A DNA stretch of 64,000 nt from CAUZIZ01 sp965218775 (lineage in GTDB: Bacteria; Acidobacteriota; UBA6911; RPQK01; JAJDTT01). Below the pieces are notes generated by a model. It worked only from the letters and a program-made list of their open reading frames with translations, was not told the DNA's origin and searched no databases. Both the position numbers and the translations under genes were made by a program. The DNA is taken from contig CBDCLS010000006.1 of the NCBI GenBank assembly GCA_965218775.1, positions 1,612,001-1,676,000 on the forward strand. Reading direction: 5' to 3'. Shown here one piece after another: positions 1 to 7,060 of the stretch (position 1 is its first letter; every line of letters begins with the position of its first letter).

Positions 1-1238
1 CTCTCACAGGGGGCTCCTCCGTAGCGCACATACCGCTTGCCCCCATCGCTGCCCTTTTGGACCGGGTGCAGTTTCTGTCCCGCCGGACAGTGATAACGAT
101 CTTCCCACTCCTCGTAGCGAAAGGCCGCTTTAGCCAAGCACTTCGTCGACTTCTTCTCCCAACCCACTCGGGGGCTCGATCCCTCAGGACAAAGCACATC
201 CTCCACCCCTTCTTCTAGGGCCGTCTCCAGCGCTTGCCCCGAGAAAAACCCCGCATCCATCAACAGTTGTTGGATCGCTCCACCCACCCGCTTGCCTTGC
301 TGCAACAGCGCTTGCAGCACCCCCGTCTCCGAGGAGGGATCCACCGCCTGGGCCACTATAATGCGATCCTGGTTGGCCAAGACCACCCCCTTGTAGCTGG
401 CGGCCTTCGCTTTGTTCTTCAGGGGCTGGATCACCGCCTCCGGTTCACTCGGACTCACGGCCGTATGCTCCGTGCTCTTGCGTTGCGCCTGCCGCGCCGC
501 CACCCGCTCGCGTACCGCTTGCGCCACTTCCTCCGCTTGCTTGGCCTGACGCGCCAATTGCTCGTTCTTCGGATCCGCTTCTGCCCGACGACGCTTTTCC
601 GCCGCGGCCGCTTCGGCCGCCTCCTTCTTCACCCGTCGGTAACGCGAGGCCGCCGCCTGTACCACCGTGCCGTCGGCCGCCAAACTCACGCCCTCCTTCT
701 TCCCCTTGTCCTTGTCCTTCCCAGTCCTTTTCAACACTTCCTGGGTCAGCTCCACAAAGAACTCTTCCCTCAGCCTCTCCCCGTGTTCATTGATAAAGCG
801 GCCGATGACCGAGTGATCCGGCGTGATCCCCCCCGTGAACCACCAGCAACGGGTATCCACCCGGGCCAGGGTTTCCAGCTGACGCAGCGATCCCTTGCCC
901 TCCAGAATCCCGAACAGAATCAATCCCACCAGCGCTGCCGGATGGTACGGCCGTCTCCCTCCCCCTCGGTACTTCGCTTCAAAGGCCTCCCACGACAAAC
1001 TCCGGATCACCTCCCGAGCCACAAAGACCCACGTCTGCGACATCTTCACCAGAAACTCTGCAAGACTCTCATCGCCGATCAAGATCCCCCGCGGGGAGGG
1101 ATCTTCGAATTGTTTCGCCCCGGGCCGCTTCCTTTTCCGGCGCTTCCCCTGGCCTTCCTTCTCATTCATCCCTCGAAAGAGCCCCCATTGGCCGCTCGAA
1201 TCGATCTTGACCACCGGTCGTTTAATTGCTTGCTCCAT
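1..1238 (-). CDS. IS1182-type transposase, C-terminus outside the window
   Basis: An open frame of at least 412 codons starts at an ATG at 1238-1236 and leaves the window at its left edge, so the C-terminus is not visible. The N-terminal half has the features of IS1182/IS5-like DDE transposases: an HPAALVGLILFGILEGKGS segment, a TPDHSVIGRFINEH segment, then SLAADGTVVQAAASRYRRV, where the first catalytic Asp is expected. A charged Ala/Lys/Arg-rich linker follows. It would cut and join the ends of its own element. It abuts a PIG-L deacetylase gene that lacks its 5' part, so the insertion probably destroyed that gene. The family call is good; whether the element is intact cannot be judged from here. 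Confidence 0.8.
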   Translation of the reverse strand, partial: MEQAIKRPVVKIDSSGQWGLFRGMNEKEGQGKRRKRKRPGAKQFEDPSPRGILIGDESLAEFLVKMSQTWVFVAREVIRSLSWEAFEAKYRGGGRRPYHPAALVGLILFGILEGKGSLRQLETLARVDTRCWWFTGGITPDHSVIGRFINEHGERLREEFFVELTQEVLKRTGKDKDKGKKEGVSLAADGTVVQAAASRYRRVKKEAAEAAAAEKRRRAEADPKNEQLARQAKQAEEVAQAVRERVAARQAQRKSTEHTAVSPSEPEAVIQPLKNKAKAASYKGVVLANQDRIIVAQAVDPSSETGVLQALLQQGKRVGGAIQQLLMDAGFFSGQALETALEEGVEDVLCPEGSSPRVGWEKKSTKCLAKAAFRYEEWEDRYHCPAGQKLHPVQKGSDGGKRYVRYGGAPCE

Positions 1239-1279
1239 CCCCCCTATTTTCGCAGCCTACTCCGACTCTTCTTTGCTAG

Positions 1280-1651
1280 CCTGGGAGGATTCTTAGTACT
1301 GATTTGAAACGGGTCTTTTACGACACCCTCATACGGATGCAGGTGTGGGATTCGGAAGGTGGGTACTACAATGATGTCTTCATCGACATTACGGATGTGA
1401 TCGAGAAGAAACTCGCCGCCCTGGATTGTCTCGAGAGCCAGGGCTACGGCGGAGCCTATGCTCGCAAGCGAATCGAAGCCAGCGATGGGGCATTTGGAGT
1501 TGCGGGCGGTGCTGCGTATGCAGAAGGGTTCATCTCGTTAAAGGCAGAGACGCACTACTATCTGCCGGTGACCGAAGGGGCGCTCAAGGAAGCCCAGGCC
1601 TCCGATCATGAGGTCTTGAATGCCCGATCCTATCGGGTTGCTATCGATTGA
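1280..1651 (+). pseudogene. PIG-L (LmbE-type) deacetylase, 5'-truncated remnant
   Basis: The frame encodes about 120 residues matching the C-terminal part of PIG-L N-acetylglucosaminyl deacetylases: VFIDITDVIEKKLAAL, then a CLESQ segment, and near the end GGAAYAEGFISLKAE. The family normally has about 230-290 residues with the zinc-binding PHPDD motif at the N-terminus, and that half is missing. A TTG at 1304 could serve as a start, but a stop at 1277-1279 and the IS1182-type element directly to the left point to truncation by insertion. Members deacetylate GlcNAc-type substrates; without the metal site this remnant should be inactive. The frame is otherwise undamaged, which suggests a recent event. 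Confidence 0.75.
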
Positions 1652-1661
1652 GGAGGAAACT

Positions 1662-1775
1662 TGGGTCCGGCGTAGCGGTGGCCTCCAGGCCGCCGTCCGA
1701 GCCAAAAGCTCGGAAGAATAAGACTTCGGCCTGGAGGCCAAAGCTACGTTTACCAATGAAGTTTCAGGTCAGCTT
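1662..1775. repeat. Dispersed palindromic repeat, copy 1 (family P3)
   Basis: The arms GTAGCGGTGGCCTCCAGGCC and GGCCTGGAGGCCAAAGCTAC flank a loop containing GAGCCAAAAGCTCGGAAGAATAAG. Close copies lie in opposite orientation at 46751-46860 and 51549-51655. All three share outer flanks resembling GAAGTTTCAGGTCAGC. The repeat is intergenic, between the PIG-L remnant and the pyrE-like gene. Similar GC-rich palindromes (REP-type) are commonly scattered in intergenic space. Confidence 0.85.
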
Positions 1776-1799
1776 TGCCCTAATCACAGAAAGGCGCCT

Positions 1800-1828
1800 T
1801 TGACTTGATGTCGCATTCTTCCTATACT
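1800..1828 (+). promoter_or_regulatory. Sigma-70-type promoter for the pyrE-like gene
   Basis: TTGACT at 1800-1805 and TATACT at 1823-1828 are separated by exactly 17 bp, close to the sigma-70 consensus. Transcription would begin near 1835, leaving a leader of about 37 nt before the TTG start at 1872. The site is inferred from sequence only. Confidence 0.55.
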
Positions 1829-1871
1829 CCGGCCAGCAATCACTAGGAGCATTCATCGGGAGAGTTTTCGG

Positions 1872-2486
1872 TTGAAAGCAACGCTGCTCCCTTTTCCCGA
1901 GAAAGAGTCCCTGTTAAGGATTCTGGTTGAAGGAGAAGCCGTTCTTTTAGGCGAGAAGGTAAGGCTCCAATACGGACTCCGGACTCCCATCTTCATCGAT
2001 CTTCGTTCCCGTTTGTTCCAGCATCCTCGAATGTTCCAGTCCCTGGCCTCCAGTTTCGCTCACGTGATCGGCCGCTGGTCTGAGCCAGGTCAGCCTCAAC
2101 AGGTGATCGGTGTGCCCGACACGGGCATCCCCTTGGCGACAGCGACTTCCCTGGAAAGTTTCAACCAGAATCAGGACCATCCGATCACGTTGTCAGTCCT
2201 GCGGAAGCATCCCCGGGTCTATCCTCGAGAGATCGTCTCCCAGTTCCTTGGAGAACCCGACTCTTCCTGCCAGACCAACCTGATCGATGACGTTATTGCT
2301 TCGGGCAGAAGCTTGAGGGCGGCGGTCGAACGGCTACGCGAGGCGAATGTGCACGTGGATCGAATCATCGTGTGTGTGGATCGGGAAGAGGGCGGCGTCG
2401 AGGCGATCGCGGATCTCGAGGTGCCCGTCTATGCTCTCTATAGCCTCCGTGAGATCCTGGAACTGTGTCCCCAGGGCGAGCAATAG
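1872..2486 (+). CDS. pyrE: Orotate phosphoribosyltransferase-like protein
   Basis: The 204-residue product resembles orotate phosphoribosyltransferase, which joins orotate to PRPP to make OMP in pyrimidine synthesis in the cytosol. The PRPP-binding motif is IDDVIASGRS near residues 138-147, preceded by Leu. GLRTPIFIDLRSRL near 35-48 matches the substrate-side segment, and the VPDTGIPLA block near 81-89 the GVP-type loop. Length is normal. The catalytic loop reads RKHPR at 111-115, so the first Lys is kept but the second Lys of the usual RKxxK pattern is Arg. Start is TTG at 1872, with GGAGAG a few bases upstream and a good promoter at 1800-1828. It stands alone between repeats. A divergent PRTase with another substrate is the main alternative. 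Confidence 0.7.
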   Translation: MKATLLPFPEKESLLRILVEGEAVLLGEKVRLQYGLRTPIFIDLRSRLFQHPRMFQSLASSFAHVIGRWSEPGQPQQVIGVPDTGIPLATATSLESFNQNQDHPITLSVLRKHPRVYPREIVSQFLGEPDSSCQTNLIDDVIASGRSLRAAVERLREANVHVDRIIVCVDREEGGVEAIADLEVPVYALYSLREILELCPQGEQ

Positions 2487-2507
2487 CAGGGCGAGCAGTA
2501 GGTCGGT

Positions 2508-3092
2508 TCAAGCCTGAATCGAGCGAAGCCGTTCGAGATCTTTCGGGGTATTCACATTAAAGAAGGAGCTATCGGGAATTCCCCATTCGGGAGCGGGCAG
2601 AAAGTGGACCCTGAGTTGCCGAACTTCCAGGATCGACTCCACCCGCCGCACCCCTTGGGATAGCAGCTGATCGACGGATCCAAGACAGTCCCGAGAGTAA
2701 TAGGCGCAGAGGAGATGCTTGCGATCCAAGCCATCCTTCGGGACCACCACGTCGAAACCTTCGGATTCTTGTGCCAGGGCTTCGTAGAGTTCCGGACGGA
2801 CAAGTGGGGTGTCACAGGGAAGAAAGTAGTTGTGCTGTGAGTCCGAGGCGGCCAGGGCTGTTGCCAGTCCTGCCAGTGGGCCCCCGTCAGGGATCCGATC
2901 GACAAGAATCGGAACCGATAGGTGAGAGAATCTCTCCGACACGTCGGTCACGACTCGCACCGGCAGGGCCAACTGCTGCAAGGTGGACACGGCGCGAGAT
3001 ACGAAGTCCGTACCTTCGTAGGACAATAGCGCCTTGTCGCTTCCCATCCGGGAGCTCCGTCCTCCCGCCAGCACGAATCCTTGTCCTTTCAA
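2508..3092 (-). CDS. mobA: Molybdenum cofactor guanylyltransferase MobA
   Basis: The 194-residue protein has the nucleotidyltransferase signature LAGGRSSRMGSDK at residues 8-20, a DGGPLAGL motif near 70 and the metal-binding PCDTPLV near 93. These are the hallmarks of MobA, which transfers GMP from GTP to molybdopterin to form the bis-MGD cofactor. Length fits the family. The start is TTG at 3092-3090, because the next in-frame candidates fall inside the nucleotide-binding loop; AGGAG lies only three bases upstream. It is convergent with the pyrE-like gene. Its 5' side abuts a palindromic element beginning at 3108, which may have displaced the original promoter. No other Mo-cofactor gene is nearby. 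Confidence 0.85.
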   Translation of the reverse strand: MKGQGFVLAGGRSSRMGSDKALLSYEGTDFVSRAVSTLQQLALPVRVVTDVSERFSHLSVPILVDRIPDGGPLAGLATALAASDSQHNYFLPCDTPLVRPELYEALAQESEGFDVVVPKDGLDRKHLLCAYYSRDCLGSVDQLLSQGVRRVESILEVRQLRVHFLPAPEWGIPDSSFFNVNTPKDLERLRSIQA

Positions 3093-3107
3093 TTGCTCCT
3101 CAAGAGA

Positions 3108-3385
3108 CTAGTACGCTGTAACACAGATTATGACGGATTTGTGGCGAGCGCGACGGGTCGAGATCGCGAAGCGACGACGAACGCCATGCTTTGCCATAGT
3201 GCAGGAGGAGCGACAAAGATATCGGCCCGTCCCGTCGCCACCCGTAGGGCAGATGGGGGTTGTGGACGATCTCTGCGTTGGTCGTCGTCGAAGATGGCCA
3301 AGCATCGTCTTCCTCCTCCTGCCTTGATCTCGCCTCACAAGCCCCACCTGCAAATCCGTCATAATCTGTGTTACAGCGTACTAGT
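3108..3385. repeat. 278-bp palindromic element, copy 1 (E1)
   Basis: The ends are a perfect 35-bp inverted repeat (3108-3142 and 3351-3385) starting ACTAGTACGCTGTAACAC. An internal stem near 3143-3158 pairs with about 3220-3234. The right interior, with GACGATCTCTGCGTT, GATGGCCAAG and CTTCCTCCTCCTGCCTTG, is shared with a 280-bp copy at 55022-55301. The terminal and internal stems differ in sequence between copies while each remains self-complementary. No protein is encoded. An IS630 element begins directly at its right end. Confidence 0.85.
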
Positions 3386-3386
3386 A

Positions 3387-4610
3387 TATCGATTCATTAA
3401 TACATTTACAATTGTAATGATCGATGGTATTCTGGTTTCGGAACCAGAATGGCCACAACTTCAAAACGTCCAAGACTGGTCTTGAGCGCTGAGCAACAAT
3501 CTTTCTTGATGCAAACCGCCCAATCTCGCAGGCGACCCCAACGTGAGGTTCAACGTGCGCAAATCCTTCTACGTTATGCCCAGGGCCAGAAGATCACAGC
3601 CATTTCCCGCGCTTTGCGGGTCAGTCGCGTGGCGGTCTACAAGTGGGTCGATCGTGCCCTTGCCCTGGGAGCAGAGGCGGCGCTGAGCGATCAGTTTCAT
3701 CGTCCTAAAGAACCCGTCATCACCGAGCAAGCCAAGGCTTGGGTGGTAAGCTTGGCCTGCACGAAACCCAAAGACCACGGTTATGCCGCCGAAATTTGGA
3801 GCCATCGTCAGTTGGCCAAACATGTGCGCGAGAACGCTCTGGCCCAGGGACATCCTAGTTTGAGTCGTGCTGCCAAGGCTACCGTACAGCGCATTCTTAA
3901 AAGCCAAACGTTGCAGCCGCATAAGGTCAAATACTATATGGAGCGGCGGGACCCTGAATTTGATGAAAAAATGCGGGAAGTGCTTCTGGTTTACCAAGAA
4001 GTTGACCTGCAAAATAAAATCGCCCTGGCTGACCCAGGTGCTCCTCCCGCCGTCGTCACCGTGTCGGTCGATGAAAAGCCTGGTCTTCAAGCCATTGCCA
4101 ACACGGCCCCAGATTTGTCACCCCGACCGGGCCGACATCCACGATTGGGTCGTGACTCTGAATACAAAAGGATGGGGACCTTATCCATTCTCGCGGGTCT
4201 GGATTTACACGACGGTCACGTCACGGCCGAGGTCCATCCCCGGCACCGCAGCCGGGAGTTTATTCTCCTGTTAAAGGCGCTCGACGCTCATTATCCTCCG
4301 GGGGGCGTGATCCGCTTGGTCTTGGATAACCATTCCTCTCATATTTCCAAAGAAACGATGTCGTGGTTGGCAACCAAGCCCAATCGTTTTCTCTACGTCC
4401 ACACCCCCAAACACGGCTCCTGGCTCAATTTGGTAGAAACACTCTTTGGTAAAATGGCACGGACGTTCCTCAAACATATCCGCGTTGCCTCGCGCCAGGA
4501 ACTCAAAGATCGAATCTTGCTGGGCATTGCCGAAATCAACGAAGCACCTGTCGTACACCGATGGAAGAAATTTGACGCCCTGAATACGTAAATGTATTAA
4601 TGAATCGATA
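3387..4610 (+). mobile_element. Intact IS630-family insertion sequence
   Basis: Terminal inverted repeats TATCGATTCATTAATACATT at 3387 and its complement ending at 4610 bound a single transposase gene. TA dinucleotides at 3385-3386 and 4611-4612 are the target duplication expected for IS630/Tc1-mariner elements. The element is about 1224 bp long and landed exactly at the edge of palindromic element E1; removing it restores CTAGTACTAG. Confidence 0.93.
3449..4591 (+). CDS. IS630-family transposase
   Basis: The 380-residue transposase has an N-terminal helix-turn-helix region (about 30-75, with ISRALRVSRVAVYKWVDRAL) and a DDE catalytic domain. The likely triad is D208 in VSVDEKPG, D293 in VLDNHSSH and E330 in HGSWLNLVE, with the 36-residue D-E spacing usual for IS630. 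The frame is unbroken and ends just before the right inverted repeat. The start is ATG 3449, 62 bp inside the left end. It would catalyse cut-and-paste transposition into TA targets. All key residues and both ends are present, so the element looks functional. Confidence 0.95.
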   Translation: MATTSKRPRLVLSAEQQSFLMQTAQSRRRPQREVQRAQILLRYAQGQKITAISRALRVSRVAVYKWVDRALALGAEAALSDQFHRPKEPVITEQAKAWVVSLACTKPKDHGYAAEIWSHRQLAKHVRENALAQGHPSLSRAAKATVQRILKSQTLQPHKVKYYMERRDPEFDEKMREVLLVYQEVDLQNKIALADPGAPPAVVTVSVDEKPGLQAIANTAPDLSPRPGRHPRLGRDSEYKRMGTLSILAGLDLHDGHVTAEVHPRHRSREFILLLKALDAHYPPGGVIRLVLDNHSSHISKETMSWLATKPNRFLYVHTPKHGSWLNLVETLFGKMARTFLKHIRVASRQELKDRILLGIAEINEAPVVHRWKKFDALNT

Positions 4611-4670
4611 TACTAGATCTCGCCCGGACCTCTAGGATTGGGGCTTTCTGTATAATGACGCTGAAATTAT

Positions 4671-5918
4671 ATGCTACTCCGAGAACGACTGAGGGTAATG
4701 TCGGGGAGGACAGCCCCACGCTCTTGGGACTACCCTGGAGTGAGGTTGGGCTGCATTCTGTGGCTGGGTTTGCTCAGCTGTGCCGCGGCCAGGGCTCAGG
4801 CCTTGGAGTCATCTCCGCCTCAGCAGGTGGGAATGTCGGGGGAACGCCTGAATCGCCTCGACGAGGTTCTCAGGACCGCCATCGGCGAAGAGGAGATTCC
4901 CGGAGCCGTGGTGGTAGTTGCCCGTGAAGGCCGAGTCGTTTATCGCAAGGCCTTTGGACATCGTGCTCTGGTGCCGAAGAAGAAGGCCATGTTGGTCGAC
5001 ACGATCTTTGACGTGGCTTCGCTGACCAAGGTCCTGGCCACAGCCCCCAGCATCATGATCCTGGTCGAGGAGGGCAAGCTCTCCCTGACCGATCCCGTTT
5101 CAAAGTACCTTCCTCGCTTCTCCCAATATGGCAAACATCGAGTCACGATCCTGCAACTCCTGACCCACTACTCCGGGCTCCGGCCTACTCTGAAAGGGAA
5201 CCCCACGTGGTCGGGTTACAAGGAGGCGGTTCGATTGGCATTGCGCGAGCAGCTGGTTGCCTCCCCGGGAAAAAAATTTATATACAGTGACATCAACTAT
5301 ATGGTTTTAGGCGAAGTGGTACAGAGGGTCTCCGAGCAATCGCTGGACCAGTTTGCTCAGGAAAGAATCTTTGGCCCCCTGGGCATGGGGGATACCCACT
5401 TCAGCCCAGCGCCTGAATTGATAGAGCGGATTGCGCCGACCGAGCTGCGTGAGGGAAACATGCTTCAGGGAACAGTCCACGATCCCAGGGCCTCACGCAT
5501 GGGAGGTTGTGCCGGCCATGCCGGAGTTTTTTCCACCGCCGATGACACCGCCCGGTTTGCTCAGATGATTCTCGATGGCGGAACCTACCGGGGAAATCGG
5601 GTGCTTTCTCCTCTTTCAGTAATGCAGATGACTTCGCCGCAGTCCCCTCCCTCGAAGGAGAGCCTACGAGGGCTCGGATTCGACATTGGGAGTCCCTTCA
5701 GTACCCCAAGGGGCGATCTCTTTCCCAAAGGCTCCTTCGGGCACACCGGCTTCACGGGGACCTCGCTTTGGATCGATCCCTTCACCAAGACCTTCGTCAT
5801 TCTGTTCACGAGCCGCGTGCACCCTCGTGGGAAGGGCAATGTGGTGGCACTCAGGAAGAGGGTGGCGTCGGTGGCCGCGGCCTCAATCGTTGATAAGATT
5901 CCTCTGAGTAGTGAGTAG
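4671..5918 (+). CDS. Secreted beta-lactamase-fold serine hydrolase (class C type)
   Basis: This 415-residue protein belongs to the beta-lactamase/penicillin-binding (Pfam Beta-lactamase, esterase EstB-like) family. The active-site motif SLTK has S117 and K120, the second motif is YSD at 205-207, and the third is HTG at 358-360 in place of KTG. A hydrophobic stretch LGCILWLGLLSCAAARAQA near 26-44 is an export signal; LLSC could be a lipobox, but AAARAQA also suits signal peptidase I. The real start may be later (ATG 4698 or GTG 4740). Function may be esterase, D-aminopeptidase or carboxypeptidase; beta-lactam resistance is not implied. The last residues (LSSE) and the stop are read from the 7-bp repeat array that follows. 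Confidence 0.85.
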   Translation: MLLRERLRVMSGRTAPRSWDYPGVRLGCILWLGLLSCAAARAQALESSPPQQVGMSGERLNRLDEVLRTAIGEEEIPGAVVVVAREGRVVYRKAFGHRALVPKKKAMLVDTIFDVASLTKVLATAPSIMILVEEGKLSLTDPVSKYLPRFSQYGKHRVTILQLLTHYSGLRPTLKGNPTWSGYKEAVRLALREQLVASPGKKFIYSDINYMVLGEVVQRVSEQSLDQFAQERIFGPLGMGDTHFSPAPELIERIAPTELREGNMLQGTVHDPRASRMGGCAGHAGVFSTADDTARFAQMILDGGTYRGNRVLSPLSVMQMTSPQSPPSKESLRGLGFDIGSPFSTPRGDLFPKGSFGHTGFTGTSLWIDPFTKTFVILFTSRVHPRGKGNVVALRKRVASVAAASIVDKIPLSSE

Positions 5919-6040
5919 TGAGTAGTGAGTAGTGAGTAGTGAGCAGTGAGCAGTGATCAGTGATCAGTGATCAGTGAAGAGTGAGCAGTGAAGAGTCAGC
6001 AGTGAAGAGTGAGCAGTGAAGAGTGAAGAGTGAAGAGTGG
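5905..6040 (+). repeat. Heptanucleotide tandem array (GAGTAGT / GAGCAGT)
   Basis: About 19 near-copies of a 7-bp unit drift from GTAGTGA through GCAGTGA and TCAGTGA to GAAGAGT-type units. The period is coprime with 3, so TAG or TGA appears in every plus-strand frame, while the minus strand stays open. The upstream hydrolase gene ends inside it at 5916-5918. Confidence 0.95.
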
Positions 6041-6093
6041 TGGAGTAGGTGTGAGGAGGGGAACAATAAGTCTTGGTTCGGAGGTGTCGAGAG

Positions 6094-6549
6094 ATGCTTG
6101 GACATGCTGATTCCTTTAGAGACTTAGTCGTTTATCAGAAGGCGAGGTGGGTTGCGCGCGAGATCTTTTCTGTCTCACAGGGCTTTCCGCGAGCGGAGAC
6201 ATATGCTCTGACCGATCAAGTCAGACGTTCCTCTCGCGCTATTGGTGCGCAGATCGCTGAAGCCTGGGCGAAGCGACGTTACCGGAAGCACTTCATCAGC
6301 AAGCTTGTCGATGCAGATTCAGAGGGGCTTGAAACGCAGCACTGGCTCGAAGTAGCTGAAGACTGTGGCTATCTGAGGCCGGAGCAGTTGGTGGTGCTGG
6401 TCACTGAACTCTCGGAGATCGGTCGCATGTTGAACTCGATGATCGCCAAAGCTGACAGGTTCTGTGGGCAAGCTCCGGACCGTGTAGGCGAACGGCCGGC
6501 AGCGTACTTCCGTCCCCCGGTCCACCGCTCACTGATCACTTCTCACTGA
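6094..6549 (+). CDS. Four-helix bundle protein (23S rRNA IVS / S23 family)
   Basis: The 151-residue protein matches the four-helix bundle family first seen as ORFs within 23S rRNA intervening sequences: SFRDLVVYQKARWVAREIF at the N-terminus, then LTDQVRRSSRAIGAQIAEAW, and a LEVAEDCGYL segment. Family members are often free-standing genes of about 120 residues; their biochemical role is unknown. ATG 6094 is preferred over the upstream TTG 6073 because GGAGG at 6080-6084 is correctly spaced. The core ends near residue 125; the rest is a divergent tail whose last residues (SLITSH) and stop are read from a 7-bp repeat array. Its stop codon directly abuts that of the convergent Nudix gene. Confidence 0.85.
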   Translation: MLGHADSFRDLVVYQKARWVAREIFSVSQGFPRAETYALTDQVRRSSRAIGAQIAEAWAKRRYRKHFISKLVDADSEGLETQHWLEVAEDCGYLRPEQLVVLVTELSEIGRMLNSMIAKADRFCGQAPDRVGERPAAYFRPPVHRSLITSH

Positions 6550-6582
6550 TCACTTCTCACTGATCACGACACACTGTTCACA
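6528..6582 (-). repeat. Heptanucleotide array at the convergent gene ends
   Basis: Three 14-bp (2 x 7) units of CTCACTGATCACTT followed by degenerate units. Read on the minus strand it is the stop-rich strand. The stop codons of the four-helix bundle gene (6547-6549) and the Nudix gene (6550-6552) both lie in it with no gap. Confidence 0.9.
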
Positions 6583-6984
6583 GATCTTCCTGACGACGGC
6601 GTCATTCGCGGGGGGGAGGCGGTAGCTGCTGAGCTGGGTGGGTGCCAACCAACGTCCTTGTTCCAACTTTGGTCGGGCGTCAAGGCGGCAAAGGAAGAAA
6701 TGAATGCGAACATCACGCTCGGGATAAGAATAATCCTGGACCAGCAGCAGCTCGGGACGTTCAGGTTTAACGCCCACTTCTTCTTCCAACTCCCGTTTCA
6801 AGGCGGCCACCGGAGTCTCCCGCTGCTTTAGCTTGCCCCCCGGAAACTCCCAGTAATCTTCCAGTGAGTCCCGGGTTTGACGGCGCTGGATCCAGACCAA
6901 GTTGTCAGCCCAGAGGATCCCAACTGCCACCTCGACTAACGGCACGAAATAGGCCTTTCCCGAGTAGTGGCCATTACCGTACAC
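6550..6984 (-). CDS. Nudix hydrolase, MutT-like
   Basis: This protein of about 144 residues carries a complete Nudix box of the GX5EX7REUXEEXGU type, from GGK in the EFPGGK motif to the EEEVGV end. EFPGGKL and the ending LPPANDAVVRKI resemble MutT, which removes 8-oxo-dGTP from the nucleotide pool. The GTG start at 6984 gives a few more residues than MutT has before VAVGI, so a GTG further in may be the true start. The final residues (VVISEK) are read from the repeat array. It is the last gene of the minus-strand block, separated from the nucleoside transporter by another array. Another nucleotide substrate cannot be excluded. Confidence 0.82.
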   Translation of the reverse strand: MYGNGHYSGKAYFVPLVEVAVGILWADNLVWIQRRQTRDSLEDYWEFPGGKLKQRETPVAALKRELEEEVGVKPERPELLLVQDYSYPERDVRIHFFLCRLDARPKLEQGRWLAPTQLSSYRLPPANDAVVRKICEQCVVISEK

Positions 6985-7060
6985 TCACTACTGCTCACTG
7001 CTCACTGCTCACTGCTCACTGCTCACTGCTCACTGCTCACTGCTCACTGCTCACTGCTCA
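6985..7060 (-). repeat. Heptanucleotide array CAGTGAG (minus sense)
   Basis: About ten nearly perfect copies of CTCACTG on the plus strand. The nucleoside transporter gene takes its TGA stop (7058-7060) from the last unit. The plus-strand reading is open in all frames and would give a Leu-Thr-Ala-His-Cys-Ser-Leu heptapeptide, which is not a gene. Confidence 0.95.

Noticed and set aside
234..1307. Long plus-strand reading frame of 357 codons at the left edge
   Set aside because: It is the antisense of the IS1182-type transposase; the minus-strand frame has recognisable family motifs, this one has none and an Arg/His/Leu-rich composition.
4671..5918. Calling the hydrolase an antibiotic-resistance beta-lactamase
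   Set aside because: SLTK, YSD and HTG are shared with esterases and peptidases of the same fold; the KTG motif is altered and no sequence feature indicates beta-lactam activity.
5905..6040. CRISPR array
   Set aside because: The units are 7 bp, directly adjacent, without spacers, and no cas genes are present.
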